A DNA stretch of 36,018 bases from Dehalococcoidia bacterium (GCA_030372995.1 JAUCPZ010000096.1:1-36018), one strand, 5' to 3'; shown: positions 25,308 to 34,834, counted from the stretch's first letter. Notes: generated by a model from the letters alone, not told the origin. Translations and numbers: made by a program.

Positions 25308-27332
25308 ATGAAGATTATGGGAAGACAGATCAAGATCGGACTGCTGTGGAAGATGGCGTGCGTCGCACTCCTCATAGCCGCAGTGTATGACATCTATTTC
25401 ACGTACTACGCTCTGCCGGAATTCCAGTCAATGATTATCGACGACCAGAGAGCGAAGGTAGAGCAGAGAACAAGAGTGGTATTGGGCATGTTGGACTCAT
25501 ACCATGCTCTGGAGGTCTCCGGCATGGCTACCAGAGAAGAGGCCCAGGCACGTGCGCTCGATGCCGTCGCCCATCTCGCCTATTCCGAAGAGGATGGTGA
25601 GATGGCCATCTGGGTAAGCGATTACCAGCCGATACTGCTGGCGGACCCTAGCCAGCCAGGGTTGGTCAATACAGATGTTGGGAACGTGACCGACGACAAG
25701 GGGAATCCCATCTACCTTGAAGCCGTCAACATTGCGAGAACAGACGGAGAGGGGTTCTTCACCATATTCCAGAGCGACACGGGCAAGATGGGTGTATATG
25801 CAGCCTCATTCCAGCCGTGGAGCTGGGCAGTGGGGACGAATTTCTCCTACAGGCAAGCTCTGCGCTCCTACACATCGATGAGCACCCAGGTGGGCATCCT
25901 GTTTGGGGCTCAGGGCGTCGTGGCCATCCTCTTGATGTGGCTGGCGACGAGCCTCATTATGGGTCGGCCGTTGAAGTCTCTAGTGAGAACCTCGGAAGCG
26001 CTGGCCGAGGGTGATGTAGAGCAGCAGATCAACTTCCGGTCAAGCGACGAAATAGGCGCCCTGGCAACCGCCTACTCCAAGGTGGTGGACTACATGAAAG
26101 AGATGGCGGCCGTCAGCCGGAGGATGGCAGCTGGTGATCTCTCCGCCGACGTGAAGCCCAGGTCAGAGAAAGACGTGCTGGGCAATGCTTTCTCGCAATT
26201 GACAGCACAGCAGCGCGACCTCATCGGAAAGGTGAAGGCAGCCGCAGCGAACGTCGCCGAGGCGAGCAAGCAGATGGCAAGAGCAGCAGAGCAGACGGCC
26301 CAGGCCACCCAGCAGATCGCCAGCACCATTCAGCAGGTGGCTAGGGGTGCCAGTGAACAGTCGAATTCCCTGCAGCAGACGGCTGCCAGCATGGACCAGT
26401 TGAGCCACGCCATCAACCAGATCGCAGCTGGCTCGCAGGATCAGGCCAAGGCTGTGGACGAAGCCACCTCTGTCGTTGAAAGAGTGTCTTCAGCCATCGA
26501 GACCGTCTCAGCCAACGCGCAGGCAGGAGCTCGAGATTGGGAGAATACCGCCGAATCTGCCATTGGAGGAGCGCGCAAGACGCACGAGACCGTGGCCGGG
26601 ATGGACCGGATCAAGAAGGCAATGGACCTTGTTTCGGCGAGGGTGACCGACCTCGGAGAGAGGTCCACTGAGATCGGCAAGATAGTGGCCACCATCGATG
26701 ACATTGCCGCTCAAACCAACCTTCTGGCGTTGAACGCCGCCATCGAGGCGGCACGCGCCGGCGAGCAAGGCAGAGGCTTCGCCGTCGTTGCTGATGAGGT
26801 GAGGAAACTGGCCGAGCGGTCTTCCGCAGCCACAAAGGAGATCGCCGATCTGGTCAGCGGAACGCAGGCAGGCGTAAGAGAAGCGATCAGCGCCATGCAG
26901 CAAGGGAGCCGCGAGGTCGAAGAGGGATATAGGCTGGCGAAGGATGCCGGGGGTGCACTGGATGACATCCTGACCAGGTCTCAAAACGTCAAGAAACAGG
27001 TGACGGAGATCTCAATGGCCTCAGAGGCGTTGAAGAATCTCAGCCGGGAGATGGTGGAGACAATGGAGAAGATCACGAGGATCGCGGAGGAGAACAGCGC
27101 GGCAACAGAGGAAATGACGGCCAGTTCCAGCGTCGTCTCGAAGGCAATCGAAGCGACAGCCAGCGTGGCTGAGGAAAACAGCGCGTCATCGGAAGAGGTG
27201 TCGGCTTCCGTGGAAGAAATGTCAGCACAGGTCGAAGAGACCCTAGCTGCTGCGCAGGCGCTGACAGAGATGTCCGAGGAAATGGAGAGAACAGTGGCGG
27301 TCTTTAAGACCGACCGTGATCACGGAGTATGA
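25308..27332 (+). CDS. Methyl-accepting chemotaxis protein 2 (Cache-HAMP-signal)
   Basis: A 674-residue chemoreceptor with the same plan as its upstream neighbour: TM1 (about 13-32), a single-Cache-like sensor (about 40-190, with [13 protein letters not shown] and [12 protein letters not shown]), TM2 (about 193-217), HAMP, and a signalling domain whose tip [20 protein letters not shown] is identical to that of receptor 1. The sensor domain differs much more than the signalling domain, as expected after duplication with change of ligand. ATG 25308 follows GGAGGAG (25293-25299), so the frame open from 25257 is shortened by 17 codons. It lies 88 nt after receptor 1 and is upstream of cheW. Confidence 0.92.
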   Translation: MKIMGRQIKIGLLWKMACVALLIAAVYDIYFTYYALPEFQSMIIDDQRAKVEQRTRVVLGMLDSYHALEVSGMATREEAQARALDAVAHLAYSEEDGEMAIWVSDYQPILLADPSQPGLVNTDVGNVTDDKGNPIYLEAVNIARTDGEGFFTIFQSDTGKMGVYAASFQPWSWAVGTNFSYRQALRSYTSMSTQVGILFGAQGVVAILLMWLATSLIMGRPLKSLVRTSEALAEGDVEQQINFRSSDEIGALATAYSKVVDYMKEMAAVSRRMAAGDLSADVKPRSEKDVLGNAFSQLTAQQRDLIGKVKAAAANVAEASKQMARAAEQTAQATQQIASTIQQVARGASEQSNSLQQTAASMDQLSHAINQIAAGSQDQAKAVDEATSVVERVSSAIETVSANAQAGARDWENTAESAIGGARKTHETVAGMDRIKKAMDLVSARVTDLGERSTEIGKIVATIDDIAAQTNLLALNAAIEAARAGEQGRGFAVVADEVRKLAERSSAATKEIADLVSGTQAGVREAISAMQQGSREVEEGYRLAKDAGGALDDILTRSQNVKKQVTEISMASEALKNLSREMVETMEKITRIAEENSAATEEMTASSSVVSKAIEATASVAEENSASSEEVSASVEEMSAQVEETLAAAQALTEMSEEMERTVAVFKTDRDHGV

Positions 27333-27333
27333 G

Positions 27334-27534
27334 ATGTATTTGTTAGGTAGCCAGAATCGCCTGAGACACGGCGGTGACACGGTGGCACTAGACTACGACG
27401 CGGAGGAAATCAGTCTCCCCGCGGCCATGATGGCTGTTTTCTCGAGCGCAGCCACGCGTCAGTCAGTGGCCGCAGGAATCAACCGAAGGTGCGAAGGCAG
27501 AGGGCCGAGCCGAAAGAGGTGGAGCATATGGTGA
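27334..27534 (+). CDS. Possible small protein between receptor 2 and cheW
   Basis: A 66-codon frame starts at ATG 27334, two nucleotides after the receptor stop, with CGGAG about 6 nt upstream. It ends 7 nt inside cheW, so it could be translationally coupled. The peptide (MYLLGSQNRLRHGG at the start, basic at the end) has no recognised family, and the 195-nt gap may simply be untranslated. Confidence 0.25.
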   Translation: MYLLGSQNRLRHGGDTVALDYDAEEISLPAAMMAVFSSAATRQSVAAGINRRCEGRGPSRKRWSIW

Positions 27535-28040
27535 AGGAAACGAAGCGAATGACAGAGCAGCAGTTGGTGCTGTTCGACCTGGCATCGGAGCACTATGCAA
27601 TCGACAGCATGAATGTCCGCGAAATCATCCGCATGCAGTCCATTACCAAGATTCCTGGGGCTCCGCCATCTGTGGAAGGAGTGATCAACCTCAGGGGTAA
27701 GGTCACTCCCGTAATGGATCTGCGGAAGAGGCTTGGGCTTACGGTCAGCCAGGAGAGCAAAGAAACCCGCATAGTCGTGGTGGAGGTTGAAGGCCAGGAT
27801 GTGGGCCTGATAGTGGACGGCGTGAGCGAAGTCCTGCGCATACCTGTGTCGGTGATCGAGCCAACGTCGACCATAGTGGCAGCCGAGGAAGCAGACTACA
27901 TACTGGGCGTGGCAAAGCTGGAGACGAAACTGGTCATACTCCTGGACATAGGCCGGCTCCTGATCGGTGGAGAGAGACGGATGCCATTGCCCATGGAAAA
28001 AGCCGCGAACCCGGCAACTCCTGCGGCATCAGTCTCCTAG
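27528..28040 (+). CDS. cheW: Chemotaxis coupling protein CheW
   Basis: A 170-residue adaptor that links chemoreceptor tips to CheA. Family segments are clear: QLVLFDLASEHYAIDSMNVREII, IPGAPPSVEGVINLRGKVTPVMDLRKRL and the conserved GLIVDGVSEVLRI. ATG 27528 is preceded by AAAGAGGTGGAG; the longer frame from 27489 adds 13 residues with no similarity. It is followed by cheA after a 25-nt gap, and it has a short Ala/Pro-rich tail (NPATPAAS). Confidence 0.95.
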   Translation: MVKETKRMTEQQLVLFDLASEHYAIDSMNVREIIRMQSITKIPGAPPSVEGVINLRGKVTPVMDLRKRLGLTVSQESKETRIVVVEVEGQDVGLIVDGVSEVLRIPVSVIEPTSTIVAAEEADYILGVAKLETKLVILLDIGRLLIGGERRMPLPMEKAANPATPAASVS

Positions 28041-28065
28041 GCATGCGTGCTGACAAGGTGACGCC

Positions 28066-29826
28066 TTGAGTAAGAGTGCTCCAAAAGTAGCGCAGGAAGA
28101 AGCCGCCGGCGGGGTCTTCAGTGCGGAGGTCTCCACGGAGGAGCTTAAGGTCTTCATCGAGGAGGCCGACGAGCAGATCGCGCTTCTGGACAGGGATCTC
28201 GTCAGACTGGAGACAGAGGGCGACGACCCTGAATTAATCCAGGAGATATTCCGAGCCACCCACACGATGAAGGGCTCTTCGGCCATGCTGGGCTACACCC
28301 GCATGTCTGAGCTGGCCCACTCCATGGAGAGTCTCCTCGACAGCCTCAGGAGCGGGAGGCTGTCGGTCAGCGCCGAGATAGTAGACTCCCTTCTGTACGG
28401 ATTAGATGTCCTGAAAGTCCTCAGGGATTCACTGGTCTCGGCGGAGAAGAGTCCCCCGGACATTGGCCCGGCTGTGGCCAGGCTGGAAAGCGCGGCGGAG
28501 ATGGCTGCCGCAACTGGCGGGCGGGAGGGGACCTCTGCCGCAGCGAAACGGTCCGGCGGAGAAGGCAGCGGGAGAAAGGCAGCCTTGGCGGACAGTGAGC
28601 AGAGCACAGGGCCCATGCCTGACCGCTGGACACAGCACGTTCCGCAGAGCGTGAGGGTGGATGTCAAGACTCTGGACAGCCTTATGAACATGGTAGAGGA
28701 ACTGGTTATCGACCGTTCCAGAATAAGTCAGATCAACCGTGTGCTGGAGGCCAAGTACGCCGGCGATGATCTTGTTCGGGACCTGAGTCAGACCTCTAGC
28801 CACGTCATAAAGGTAATCAACGAGCTGCAACAAGATATCATGCAGGTGAGGATGGTGCCCATAGGCACCCTCTTCAACAGTTTCCCCCGCCTCGTCCGGG
28901 ACCTGGCCCAAAGACAGGGAAAAAAGGTCGAGTTCACCATGGAGGGACTGGAGACTGAACTCGATCGCAGCATCATCGAGCAGATTCGTGACCCGTTGAT
29001 ACATCTCTTGAGAAACGCCGTTGACCACGGAGTGGAGGATCCTGAGAAGCGAGTGGCGGCGGGCAAGCCCCCGATAGCGCTGGTCAGACTGTCAGCCCGG
29101 CAGGAGGGTGGCCACATCGTGATCTCAATGGAGGACGACGGCAAGGGGATTGACGTCAACGCAGTGAAGCAGAAGGCCGTGGCGAAGGGCCTGATCACGG
29201 CGGACGAGGCGTCCCGCCTGTCGATGGCTGATGCGGTCAACTTGGTCTTCATGCCAGGGTTCTCGACGCTGGAGAAGGCCACTGAGGTCTCGGGAAGGGG
29301 TGTGGGGCTGGATGTCGTCAAGACCAATATCGAGAAGCTGAGCGGGTCAGTGGTGACCGAGAGTCGGCCGGGCGAGGGCACCAAGTTCATGATCGTGCTC
29401 CCCCTGACACTGGCCGTGATACAAGGGCTCCTGGTTTCAGTGGGCGGAACGGTTTACGTCATGCCCCTGGCCTCCGTTACCGAAACGCTGCTAATCCAGC
29501 GGCGTGACATACTGACTGTCAGAGGGAGACACGTCATAAGGCTCAGAAACAACATCATTCCCTTGTTGAGTCTCGACGGCGCTCCCGGACTGGGAATAGG
29601 CCGCGGGGACCGCGGCGAGCAACGCTTCATCGTCGTGGCCAAGGATGGGGACAAGTCAATCGGTGTTGTAGTGGATGAGCTGATGGAGCAACAGGAGTTT
29701 GTGGTGAAGCCACTCGGCAAGTTCCTCGTAGATATCAAGGGGATTGCCGGTGCTACCATCTTGGGGGACGGACAGGTCGGTCTGATTTTGGACGTGCCGG
29801 CATTGATCAAGATGGCAACGCCCTGA
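28066..29826 (+). CDS. cheA: Chemotaxis histidine kinase CheA (no P2 domain)
   Basis: The central histidine kinase of the pathway, 586 residues. P1 (about 20-120) has the phospho-acceptor His66 in ATHTMKGSS. A low-complexity linker rich in Ala, Gly and Ser (about 130-190) occupies the place of the CheY-binding P2 domain, which is missing. P3 dimerisation helices begin near 192, P4 ATPase has the N box HLLRNAVDHG (about 313-322), DDGKGID (about 358) and GRGVGLDVV (about 411), and the P5 CheW-like domain fills the C-terminus. The start is TTG 28066 with AAGGTGA just upstream; no better start fits P1. It is the largest gene of the che operon. Confidence 0.95.
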   Translation: MSKSAPKVAQEEAAGGVFSAEVSTEELKVFIEEADEQIALLDRDLVRLETEGDDPELIQEIFRATHTMKGSSAMLGYTRMSELAHSMESLLDSLRSGRLSVSAEIVDSLLYGLDVLKVLRDSLVSAEKSPPDIGPAVARLESAAEMAAATGGREGTSAAAKRSGGEGSGRKAALADSEQSTGPMPDRWTQHVPQSVRVDVKTLDSLMNMVEELVIDRSRISQINRVLEAKYAGDDLVRDLSQTSSHVIKVINELQQDIMQVRMVPIGTLFNSFPRLVRDLAQRQGKKVEFTMEGLETELDRSIIEQIRDPLIHLLRNAVDHGVEDPEKRVAAGKPPIALVRLSARQEGGHIVISMEDDGKGIDVNAVKQKAVAKGLITADEASRLSMADAVNLVFMPGFSTLEKATEVSGRGVGLDVVKTNIEKLSGSVVTESRPGEGTKFMIVLPLTLAVIQGLLVSVGGTVYVMPLASVTETLLIQRRDILTVRGRHVIRLRNNIIPLLSLDGAPGLGIGRGDRGEQRFIVVAKDGDKSIGVVVDELMEQQEFVVKPLGKFLVDIKGIAGATILGDGQVGLILDVPALIKMATP

Positions 29827-29896
29827 CATGAGGAGACTAGCACAGCAGAGTCTGGTGTGAGTGGATAGCTTGCTCCCAGTGAGAGAGAGGTGAACT

Positions 29897-30523
29897 ATGG
29901 AGAATGGACTTGCGGACATTACCCTGAACAAGGATGAAATGAGGCTTTGGGGAAGCCTGGCCCTCAAAGGCATCGACAACGCCATGACCGGCCTCGCCAC
30001 CATGGTCAACAGAGAGATCAGGATGAGCTCCCTGAGCCTGAAACAGGTCCCGGCGAGTGATGCGCCTGACCTCGTCGGCGGCGCGGACAAGATGGTGATC
30101 GGGATTTACCTGGCCTTCGAGGGCGATGCCAGTGGACATCTCATGCTTGTTCATCAACCGGATGTCGCTTTGGCCATCATCGACATACTGTTGGGAAATG
30201 AGCCAGGAACGACAAGGGATCTCAATGAAATGGAGCAGTCCGCGCTCGGTGAGATGGGCAACATCATCGGCTCATCCTTTCTCAACGCTATAGCTGACGC
30301 CCTCGACATGACCCTCAAGCCGTCACCTCCTGAAGTGATACTGGATATGGCTGGCGCCATTCTGGATGTCGCCTTCGCTGAGATCCTGCAGCAAACGGAC
30401 GATGTAATCGTCGCAGAAACGAGTTTTGGCACCTCCGATCGTCAGGCCAGGGGTACCTTCCTCGTGATTCCTTCATACAACTTCCTGAAGGTGATCCTGA
30501 GCCACGCGGGGGTGGAAAAATGA
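29897..30523 (+). CDS. cheC: CheC-type CheY-P phosphatase
   Basis: A 208-residue protein of the CheC/CheX/FliY phosphatase family. The second active-site helix, SALGEMGNIIGSSFLNAIAD, has the SxxxExxN pattern needed to dephosphorylate CheY-P. In the first site the corresponding helix reads LKGIDNAMTGLA, with Gly where the catalytic Glu normally lies, so only one site looks functional. CheC usually binds CheD, and cheD follows immediately with an ATGA overlap. ATG 29897 follows GAGAGGTGA. No FliY-type C-terminal SpoA domain is present. Confidence 0.88.
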   Translation: MENGLADITLNKDEMRLWGSLALKGIDNAMTGLATMVNREIRMSSLSLKQVPASDAPDLVGGADKMVIGIYLAFEGDASGHLMLVHQPDVALAIIDILLGNEPGTTRDLNEMEQSALGEMGNIIGSSFLNAIADALDMTLKPSPPEVILDMAGAILDVAFAEILQQTDDVIVAETSFGTSDRQARGTFLVIPSYNFLKVILSHAGVEK

Positions 30524-31068
30524 TTTCGGCCAAACTGGAGCAGCCGGGGCCGACGGACATCTCAAGCGTTGCCAGATCTGACTCTCTCATCGCCGTAGGT
30601 TTGGGCGAGATACGGGTAACGCGAGACCCCACAGCGGTCCTGGTTTCATTCGGCCTTGGATCGTGTGTCGCAGTGTGCGCCTATGATCTGGTGGCCAGGG
30701 TAGGCGGGATGATGCACGTGGTGCTGCCGTACTGCACCAATAAGGAGTCCGCTCGGAAGTTCCCTGGCAAGTACGCTGACATCGGCATGCCAACACTGAT
30801 CCGGGAGATGGAGAACCATGGAGCCATGAGGACCCGGATCCAGGTGAAGATCGCTGGGGGAGCCAGCGTCATCCATGCGGCCACTTTCGACGGCCTGCTG
30901 GATATGGGGCAGAAGAACGTGGTGGCAGTAAGAGCCGCTTTGGAGAGGGAGAGCATCCCCCTAGTTTCCGCCGATACGGGTGGTCACAAGGGGCGATCGG
31001 TATGGTTACTGGTGGGAACGGGAGCGATGACCGTGCGAACAGCATCGGGTGCGACCGTCTACCCATAG
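30520..31068 (+). CDS. cheD: Chemoreceptor glutamine deamidase CheD
   Basis: A 182-residue deamidase that acts on receptor glutamines and is inhibited or redirected by CheC. The catalytic Cys lies in GLGSCVAVCAYD, and the catalytic His in GGMMHVVLP; the KYADIGMPTLI segment with its Thr and the C-terminal GGHKGRSVWL are also typical. About 28 extra residues precede the conserved core. The ATG overlaps the cheC stop (ATGA), so the two are probably made together. Confidence 0.94.
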   Translation: MISAKLEQPGPTDISSVARSDSLIAVGLGEIRVTRDPTAVLVSFGLGSCVAVCAYDLVARVGGMMHVVLPYCTNKESARKFPGKYADIGMPTLIREMENHGAMRTRIQVKIAGGASVIHAATFDGLLDMGQKNVVAVRAALERESIPLVSADTGGHKGRSVWLLVGTGAMTVRTASGATVYP

Positions 31069-31237
31069 GAGCAGAGATCTGCCAGACCGGAGATGTGACC
31101 TTGTGGCTCAAAAAAACTAGCCATCTGAGTCTTTCAGGTGAAAAGAGGTCGAGAATAGAATACGTCTGGGGACAAATGTGATTTGGGCCCCGAACGGCGC
31201 TGCCCGTGAACACAGGTTTTGAAGAAGAGGTGCAACT

Positions 31238-31597
31238 ATGGCAAGAGTACTGGTGGTAGATGATGCTATCTTCGCCCGCATGAGATGCGCCAGGCTTCTC
31301 ACCGACAACGGGTATGAGGTGGATGAAGCAGCAAACGGGGCTGAGGCGCTGGCCAAGTACAAGCAGCAGAAGCCGGACGCCGTGCTGCTTGATATCACCA
31401 TGCCTGACATGGATGGGCTGGCCGCCCTCAAGCAGATCATGAGCCTCGACCCGGATGCCAGGGTAGCCATGGTATCAGCCATGGGCCAGAAGTCCATGGT
31501 GGTGGAAGCCCTGGAAGTCGGTGCCAAGGACTTCGTCGTGAAGCCTTTTGACGCGGCACGGGTCCTGCAGGCGGTACAGAAGCTGGTTTCACAGTAG
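31238..31597 (+). CDS. cheY: Response regulator CheY
   Basis: A stand-alone 119-residue receiver domain. The acid pocket Asp8-Asp9, phospho-acceptor Asp52 (LLDITMPDMDG), Ser80 (VSAMG) and Lys102 (VKPF) are all in place, so it should be phosphorylated by CheA. There is no output domain. The nearest candidate target in this window is the coiled-coil protein at 34901-35785. ATG 31238 follows GAAGAAGAGGTG. A 169-nt gap separates it from cheD; it contains TAGAAT (31156-31161) but no convincing -35. Confidence 0.94.
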   Translation: MARVLVVDDAIFARMRCARLLTDNGYEVDEAANGAEALAKYKQQKPDAVLLDITMPDMDGLAALKQIMSLDPDARVAMVSAMGQKSMVVEALEVGAKDFVVKPFDAARVLQAVQKLVSQ

Positions 31598-31638
31598 GGC
31601 GATAATAGCTGCGAGTGAGGGACTGAGGGATTGGCCAC

Positions 31639-32751
31639 ATGGGCAACCTGACGAGGGTTCTTGTAGTTGATGATTCGGCGCTGGCGAGGATGGTAATCTC
31701 GCGGCGGATCAGCCTCGATCCTGGCATTGAGGTCGTGGGCGTGGCCTACGATGGTGTCGATGCACTGGAAAAGGTGAAGACGCTCAAGCCGGACGTCGTT
31801 ACCCTGGATGTGGAAATGCCCAGAATGGACGGCCTCACCACCCTCAGTCGCATCATGAGTGAATGCCCCACGCCAGTGGTGATGCTCAGCCGGCTGACGG
31901 AGGAAGATGCTGAGGTGACCATCAAAGCACTGGAGGCAGGGGCCGTTGACTTTTTCTTGAAACCATCGATGGTGGACAAGGGCGGCCTCTCCAATGCTAT
32001 CGCAGGATTGAATGACAAGATCAAGATGGCGGGCAGGGTGGATATCTCCCGTGTGGTCAGAACTCTGCGAAGGGGCACGTCGCGCTACCGGGGCGGCGAA
32101 CCGCTACTGCCGGCCTCCACCAAGACTGGCGGGCCTCGCCCACAGAAGAACCTCGTAATCATTGGCAGTTCGACAGGCGGGCCGAAGGCCCTGTGCGAGA
32201 TCGTCCCCGGCCTGCCACGCGACTTGCCGGCGTCGATTCTGATTGTTCAGCATATGCCGATGGGGTTCACCAGATCGCTGGCACGGAGGCTGGCCCAGAT
32301 TTCGCAGGTGGACGTGAGAGAGGCAGTCTCGGGAGACAAGATAAGGCAAGGGCAGGCGCTGGTGGCTCCCGGCAACTATCACATGATCGTTGCAGGGTTT
32401 GAGGAGGTGGGCTTGACCCAGGAGCCACCCCGCAACGGCGTTCGCCCGTCGATCGACGTGACCATGGAGTCGGCGGCAGCGAGCGGGGCATATCATTGCA
32501 TAGGAGTAGTATTGACCGGAATGGGCAGCGATGGTAAGAATGGGGCCGCTGCCATAAAGAAGTCCGGTGGCGTAGTCATTGCTCAGGATGAACCGACCAG
32601 TGTGATCTACGGCATGCCCCGGAGCGTGGCGGAATGCGGTTGCGCGGACAAGGTGCTGCCACTGCACGCGATCACACAGGAGATCATCGAATTGTGCCGG
32701 GCCAGAACGGCCAACAGTCCTTGGCGAGAGCTGGACGCATGCGGGACCTAG
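31639..32751 (+). CDS. cheB: Chemotaxis methylesterase/deamidase CheB
   Basis: A 370-residue adaptation enzyme that removes receptor methyl groups. The N-terminal receiver has phospho-acceptor Asp57 (TLDVEMPRMDG). A linker (about 130-165) leads to the catalytic domain, where the Ser-His-Asp triad is visible as Ser178 (GSSTGG), His205 (VQHMP) and Asp298 (GMGSDG). The start ATG 31639 has a purine-rich GAGGGACTGAGGG upstream. The 3' end overlaps cheR by 13 nt. Confidence 0.95.
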   Translation: MGNLTRVLVVDDSALARMVISRRISLDPGIEVVGVAYDGVDALEKVKTLKPDVVTLDVEMPRMDGLTTLSRIMSECPTPVVMLSRLTEEDAEVTIKALEAGAVDFFLKPSMVDKGGLSNAIAGLNDKIKMAGRVDISRVVRTLRRGTSRYRGGEPLLPASTKTGGPRPQKNLVIIGSSTGGPKALCEIVPGLPRDLPASILIVQHMPMGFTRSLARRLAQISQVDVREAVSGDKIRQGQALVAPGNYHMIVAGFEEVGLTQEPPRNGVRPSIDVTMESAAASGAYHCIGVVLTGMGSDGKNGAAAIKKSGGVVIAQDEPTSVIYGMPRSVAECGCADKVLPLHAITQEIIELCRARTANSPWRELDACGT

Positions 32752-33590
32752 AATACGCATATCTGAAGACGAGGATCAAGCAACTCACCGGCGTTGATCT
32801 GGACAGCTACAGAGAGCGCCAGATGCGCCGGCGGTTGACTTCCTTCATATCCCGTACGTCGGCTCCCAGCGTCGTCGCCTACTGCCGCATGGTTGAGAGT
32901 GATAAAGCCATGCTTGAGGACCTGCGCAGCTTTCTGACAATCAAGGTGAGTGAGTTCTTCCGCGACCCTCTCCCCTTTGAGCAGCTGAAGACGGAGATCC
33001 TGCCCCAGCTGCTGATGGACAGGCCGCGGCTAAACATCTGGAGTACAGGCTGTTCAGTGGGTGGTGAACCCTATTCCATAGCCATCATTCTGGACAAACT
33101 CACCCCATTCACCAAGCATAGAATACTGGCCACGGACATCGACACGATCAGCCTGGAAAAGGCGAAGGCGGGCGGGCCTTACCGGTCGAATGAGGTCAGG
33201 AACGTGCCTACCCAAATCCTGCGCGAGTACTTCGACATCTTCGAAGACTCCTACCGCATCAAGGAGAGAATCAGACAGAAAGTTGACTTCAGGAGGCATG
33301 ACCTCCTGCGTGATCCTTTCGAGGGTGGCTTCGACTTGATCGTGTGCCGCAACGTAACCATCTACTTTACGGAAGAGGCCAAGATGCGGCTCAACCAACA
33401 GTTTTGCCAATCGCTAAGCCCTGGTGGCATACTCTTCGTCGGAGGGACCGAGGCCATTGCCCGAGCGCGCGAACTTGGTCTCACCACGCTTGGACACTGC
33501 TTCTATCGGAAGCAACCAGCAGAGACAGTGATGAAGACGCTCCCCTTTGATGAAGATCGTGCCGTGAAGGCCATGAATGTGAGGCGGTAA
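32739..33590 (+). CDS. cheR: Chemoreceptor methyltransferase CheR
   Basis: A 283-residue SAM-dependent enzyme that methylates receptor glutamates. The N-terminal helical domain (with RQMRRRL and SEFFRDP) and the SAM-binding STGCSVGGEPYSIAI segment are family marks, as is the LIVCRNVTIYF segment. I chose ATG 32739 (MRDLEYAYLK), which overlaps cheB, instead of the frame open from 32634, whose first 35 codons lie inside cheB and show no similarity. It ends 2 nt before the next start, so translation is probably coupled. Confidence 0.94.
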   Translation: MRDLEYAYLKTRIKQLTGVDLDSYRERQMRRRLTSFISRTSAPSVVAYCRMVESDKAMLEDLRSFLTIKVSEFFRDPLPFEQLKTEILPQLLMDRPRLNIWSTGCSVGGEPYSIAIILDKLTPFTKHRILATDIDTISLEKAKAGGPYRSNEVRNVPTQILREYFDIFEDSYRIKERIRQKVDFRRHDLLRDPFEGGFDLIVCRNVTIYFTEEAKMRLNQQFCQSLSPGGILFVGGTEAIARARELGLTTLGHCFYRKQPAETVMKTLPFDEDRAVKAMNVRR

Positions 33591-33592
33591 AA

Positions 33593-34834
33593 ATGCGGCG
33601 GATTCTAGTTAAGTATGCAAAGCCCGGTATGGTACTTGCCAGGGACCTGCATGACGGAAGTGGTCATGTAGCCATCGGTAAGGGAACGCAACTGACTGAT
33701 AGATGGGTGCAGGCTCTGGCATATTTGGGTGCATCTGAGCTGGTGATTCTTGACGAGCGCTTCCAGGACGTGTCCGTGTCCCCCATGATTCCGCCTGAAT
33801 TGGAGGGCATGGTCTCCGAAGCTCTTCGGGACGCGCTCGCTAAGATCGCGGCAGCGGTCTCGGCAGGTGCCGCCGCCTGTCCTGTTCCTGACCGGGACGG
33901 GGTGAGTAGAGGGGCCCCGGCTGCCACCCAGCCAAGTGTGGCTGCCAGCGAGTTACCGGATTTGGGGAAACTGCGCCAACTGGTGTATCAGATGGTCCAG
34001 CAGCTGTACCCCGAACTGAAAGGCGACCCCACTATCACGGGATGGCATTCGTGGAGAGATGCGGCCCACATCCTACCGGTGAAGATTGCAGGCCTCTGCC
34101 TCTTGCTAGGCAAAGAAGCGGAGATGAGCGAGTCCGATCTGGTTGACCTGGGTATGGCAGCATTGCTGCAGAACGCAGGTTACGCCGTCATAAAGCCGCC
34201 CGAGCTCGCTGAGAGGCCCGGGGCGCTGTGGGAGGAGATGGCCTTCATCAATGCCTGGAGAACCGACAACGGTGGTCTGCCGATGGCGAAAGTGGAGCCG
34301 CTCACAGAGAGTGAACTGCAAATCGTGTGGAAGCACCCGTTGTACGGGGCAGACATCCTCAGACAGTGCAACGGCATAAATGACAGCATAAGGTCAACGA
34401 TCGTTCAGCACCATGAGCGATGGAACGGCAGCGGCTACCCGTACGGCCTGAAGGGAACCGAGATTCTGCTTCCCGCCAGGATACTGGGAATGTGCGACGC
34501 ACTATGCACCACTGTGTCCAAGAAGCCTTACAGACAACCATTCCAGCCGTATGAGGCCACCGAGTTGGTGGTGGCATGCAGCCGGGTGCTCTATGATCCT
34601 GATCTGGTGCAGCTCTTCCTGGAGAACGTCCCGGCATTCCCGACCGGGGTAATGGTCAAGCTCAATGGAGGTGAGGTCGGTATTGTGGTCGACGCCAACC
34701 TTGGCCTGGTGGGCAGACCCAAGGTGCGCGTATGCTATGATAAGGACGGCAATCAACTGGCAACACCTTACGAAGTAGATCTGGCAGAGGACGAGCACGC
34801 CAATAAGCTTGTGACTTCTGCCGTGGAGTATTAG
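33593..34834 (+). CDS. HD-GYP-like protein with a degenerate HD site
   Basis: A 413-residue protein. The N-terminal part (about 1-60, YAKPGMVLARDL...GKGTQLT) resembles the small domain that often precedes HD-GYP cyclic-di-GMP phosphodiesterases. A variable Ala/Pro linker (about 85-125) follows, and then an HD-GYP-like domain. The second half is well kept: HPLYGADIL, HHERWNGSGYP (His273-Pro283) and RILGMCDAL. The defining HD pair is changed: the usual LLHDIGK reads LLQNAGY (Gln193-Asn194), and the preceding HS-type His segment is also altered. Loss of these metal ligands argues against normal phosphodiesterase activity. ATG 33593 lies 2 nt after cheR. Confidence 0.85.
   Translation: MRRILVKYAKPGMVLARDLHDGSGHVAIGKGTQLTDRWVQALAYLGASELVILDERFQDVSVSPMIPPELEGMVSEALRDALAKIAAAVSAGAAACPVPDRDGVSRGAPAATQPSVAASELPDLGKLRQLVYQMVQQLYPELKGDPTITGWHSWRDAAHILPVKIAGLCLLLGKEAEMSESDLVDLGMAALLQNAGYAVIKPPELAERPGALWEEMAFINAWRTDNGGLPMAKVEPLTESELQIVWKHPLYGADILRQCNGINDSIRSTIVQHHERWNGSGYPYGLKGTEILLPARILGMCDALCTTVSKKPYRQPFQPYEATELVVACSRVLYDPDLVQLFLENVPAFPTGVMVKLNGGEVGIVVDANLGLVGRPKVRVCYDKDGNQLATPYEVDLAEDEHANKLVTSAVEY

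Noticed and set aside
31132-31161. Possible internal promoter before cheY (TTTCAG and TAGAAT)
   Set aside because: The -35 matches the consensus at too few positions to support a call.
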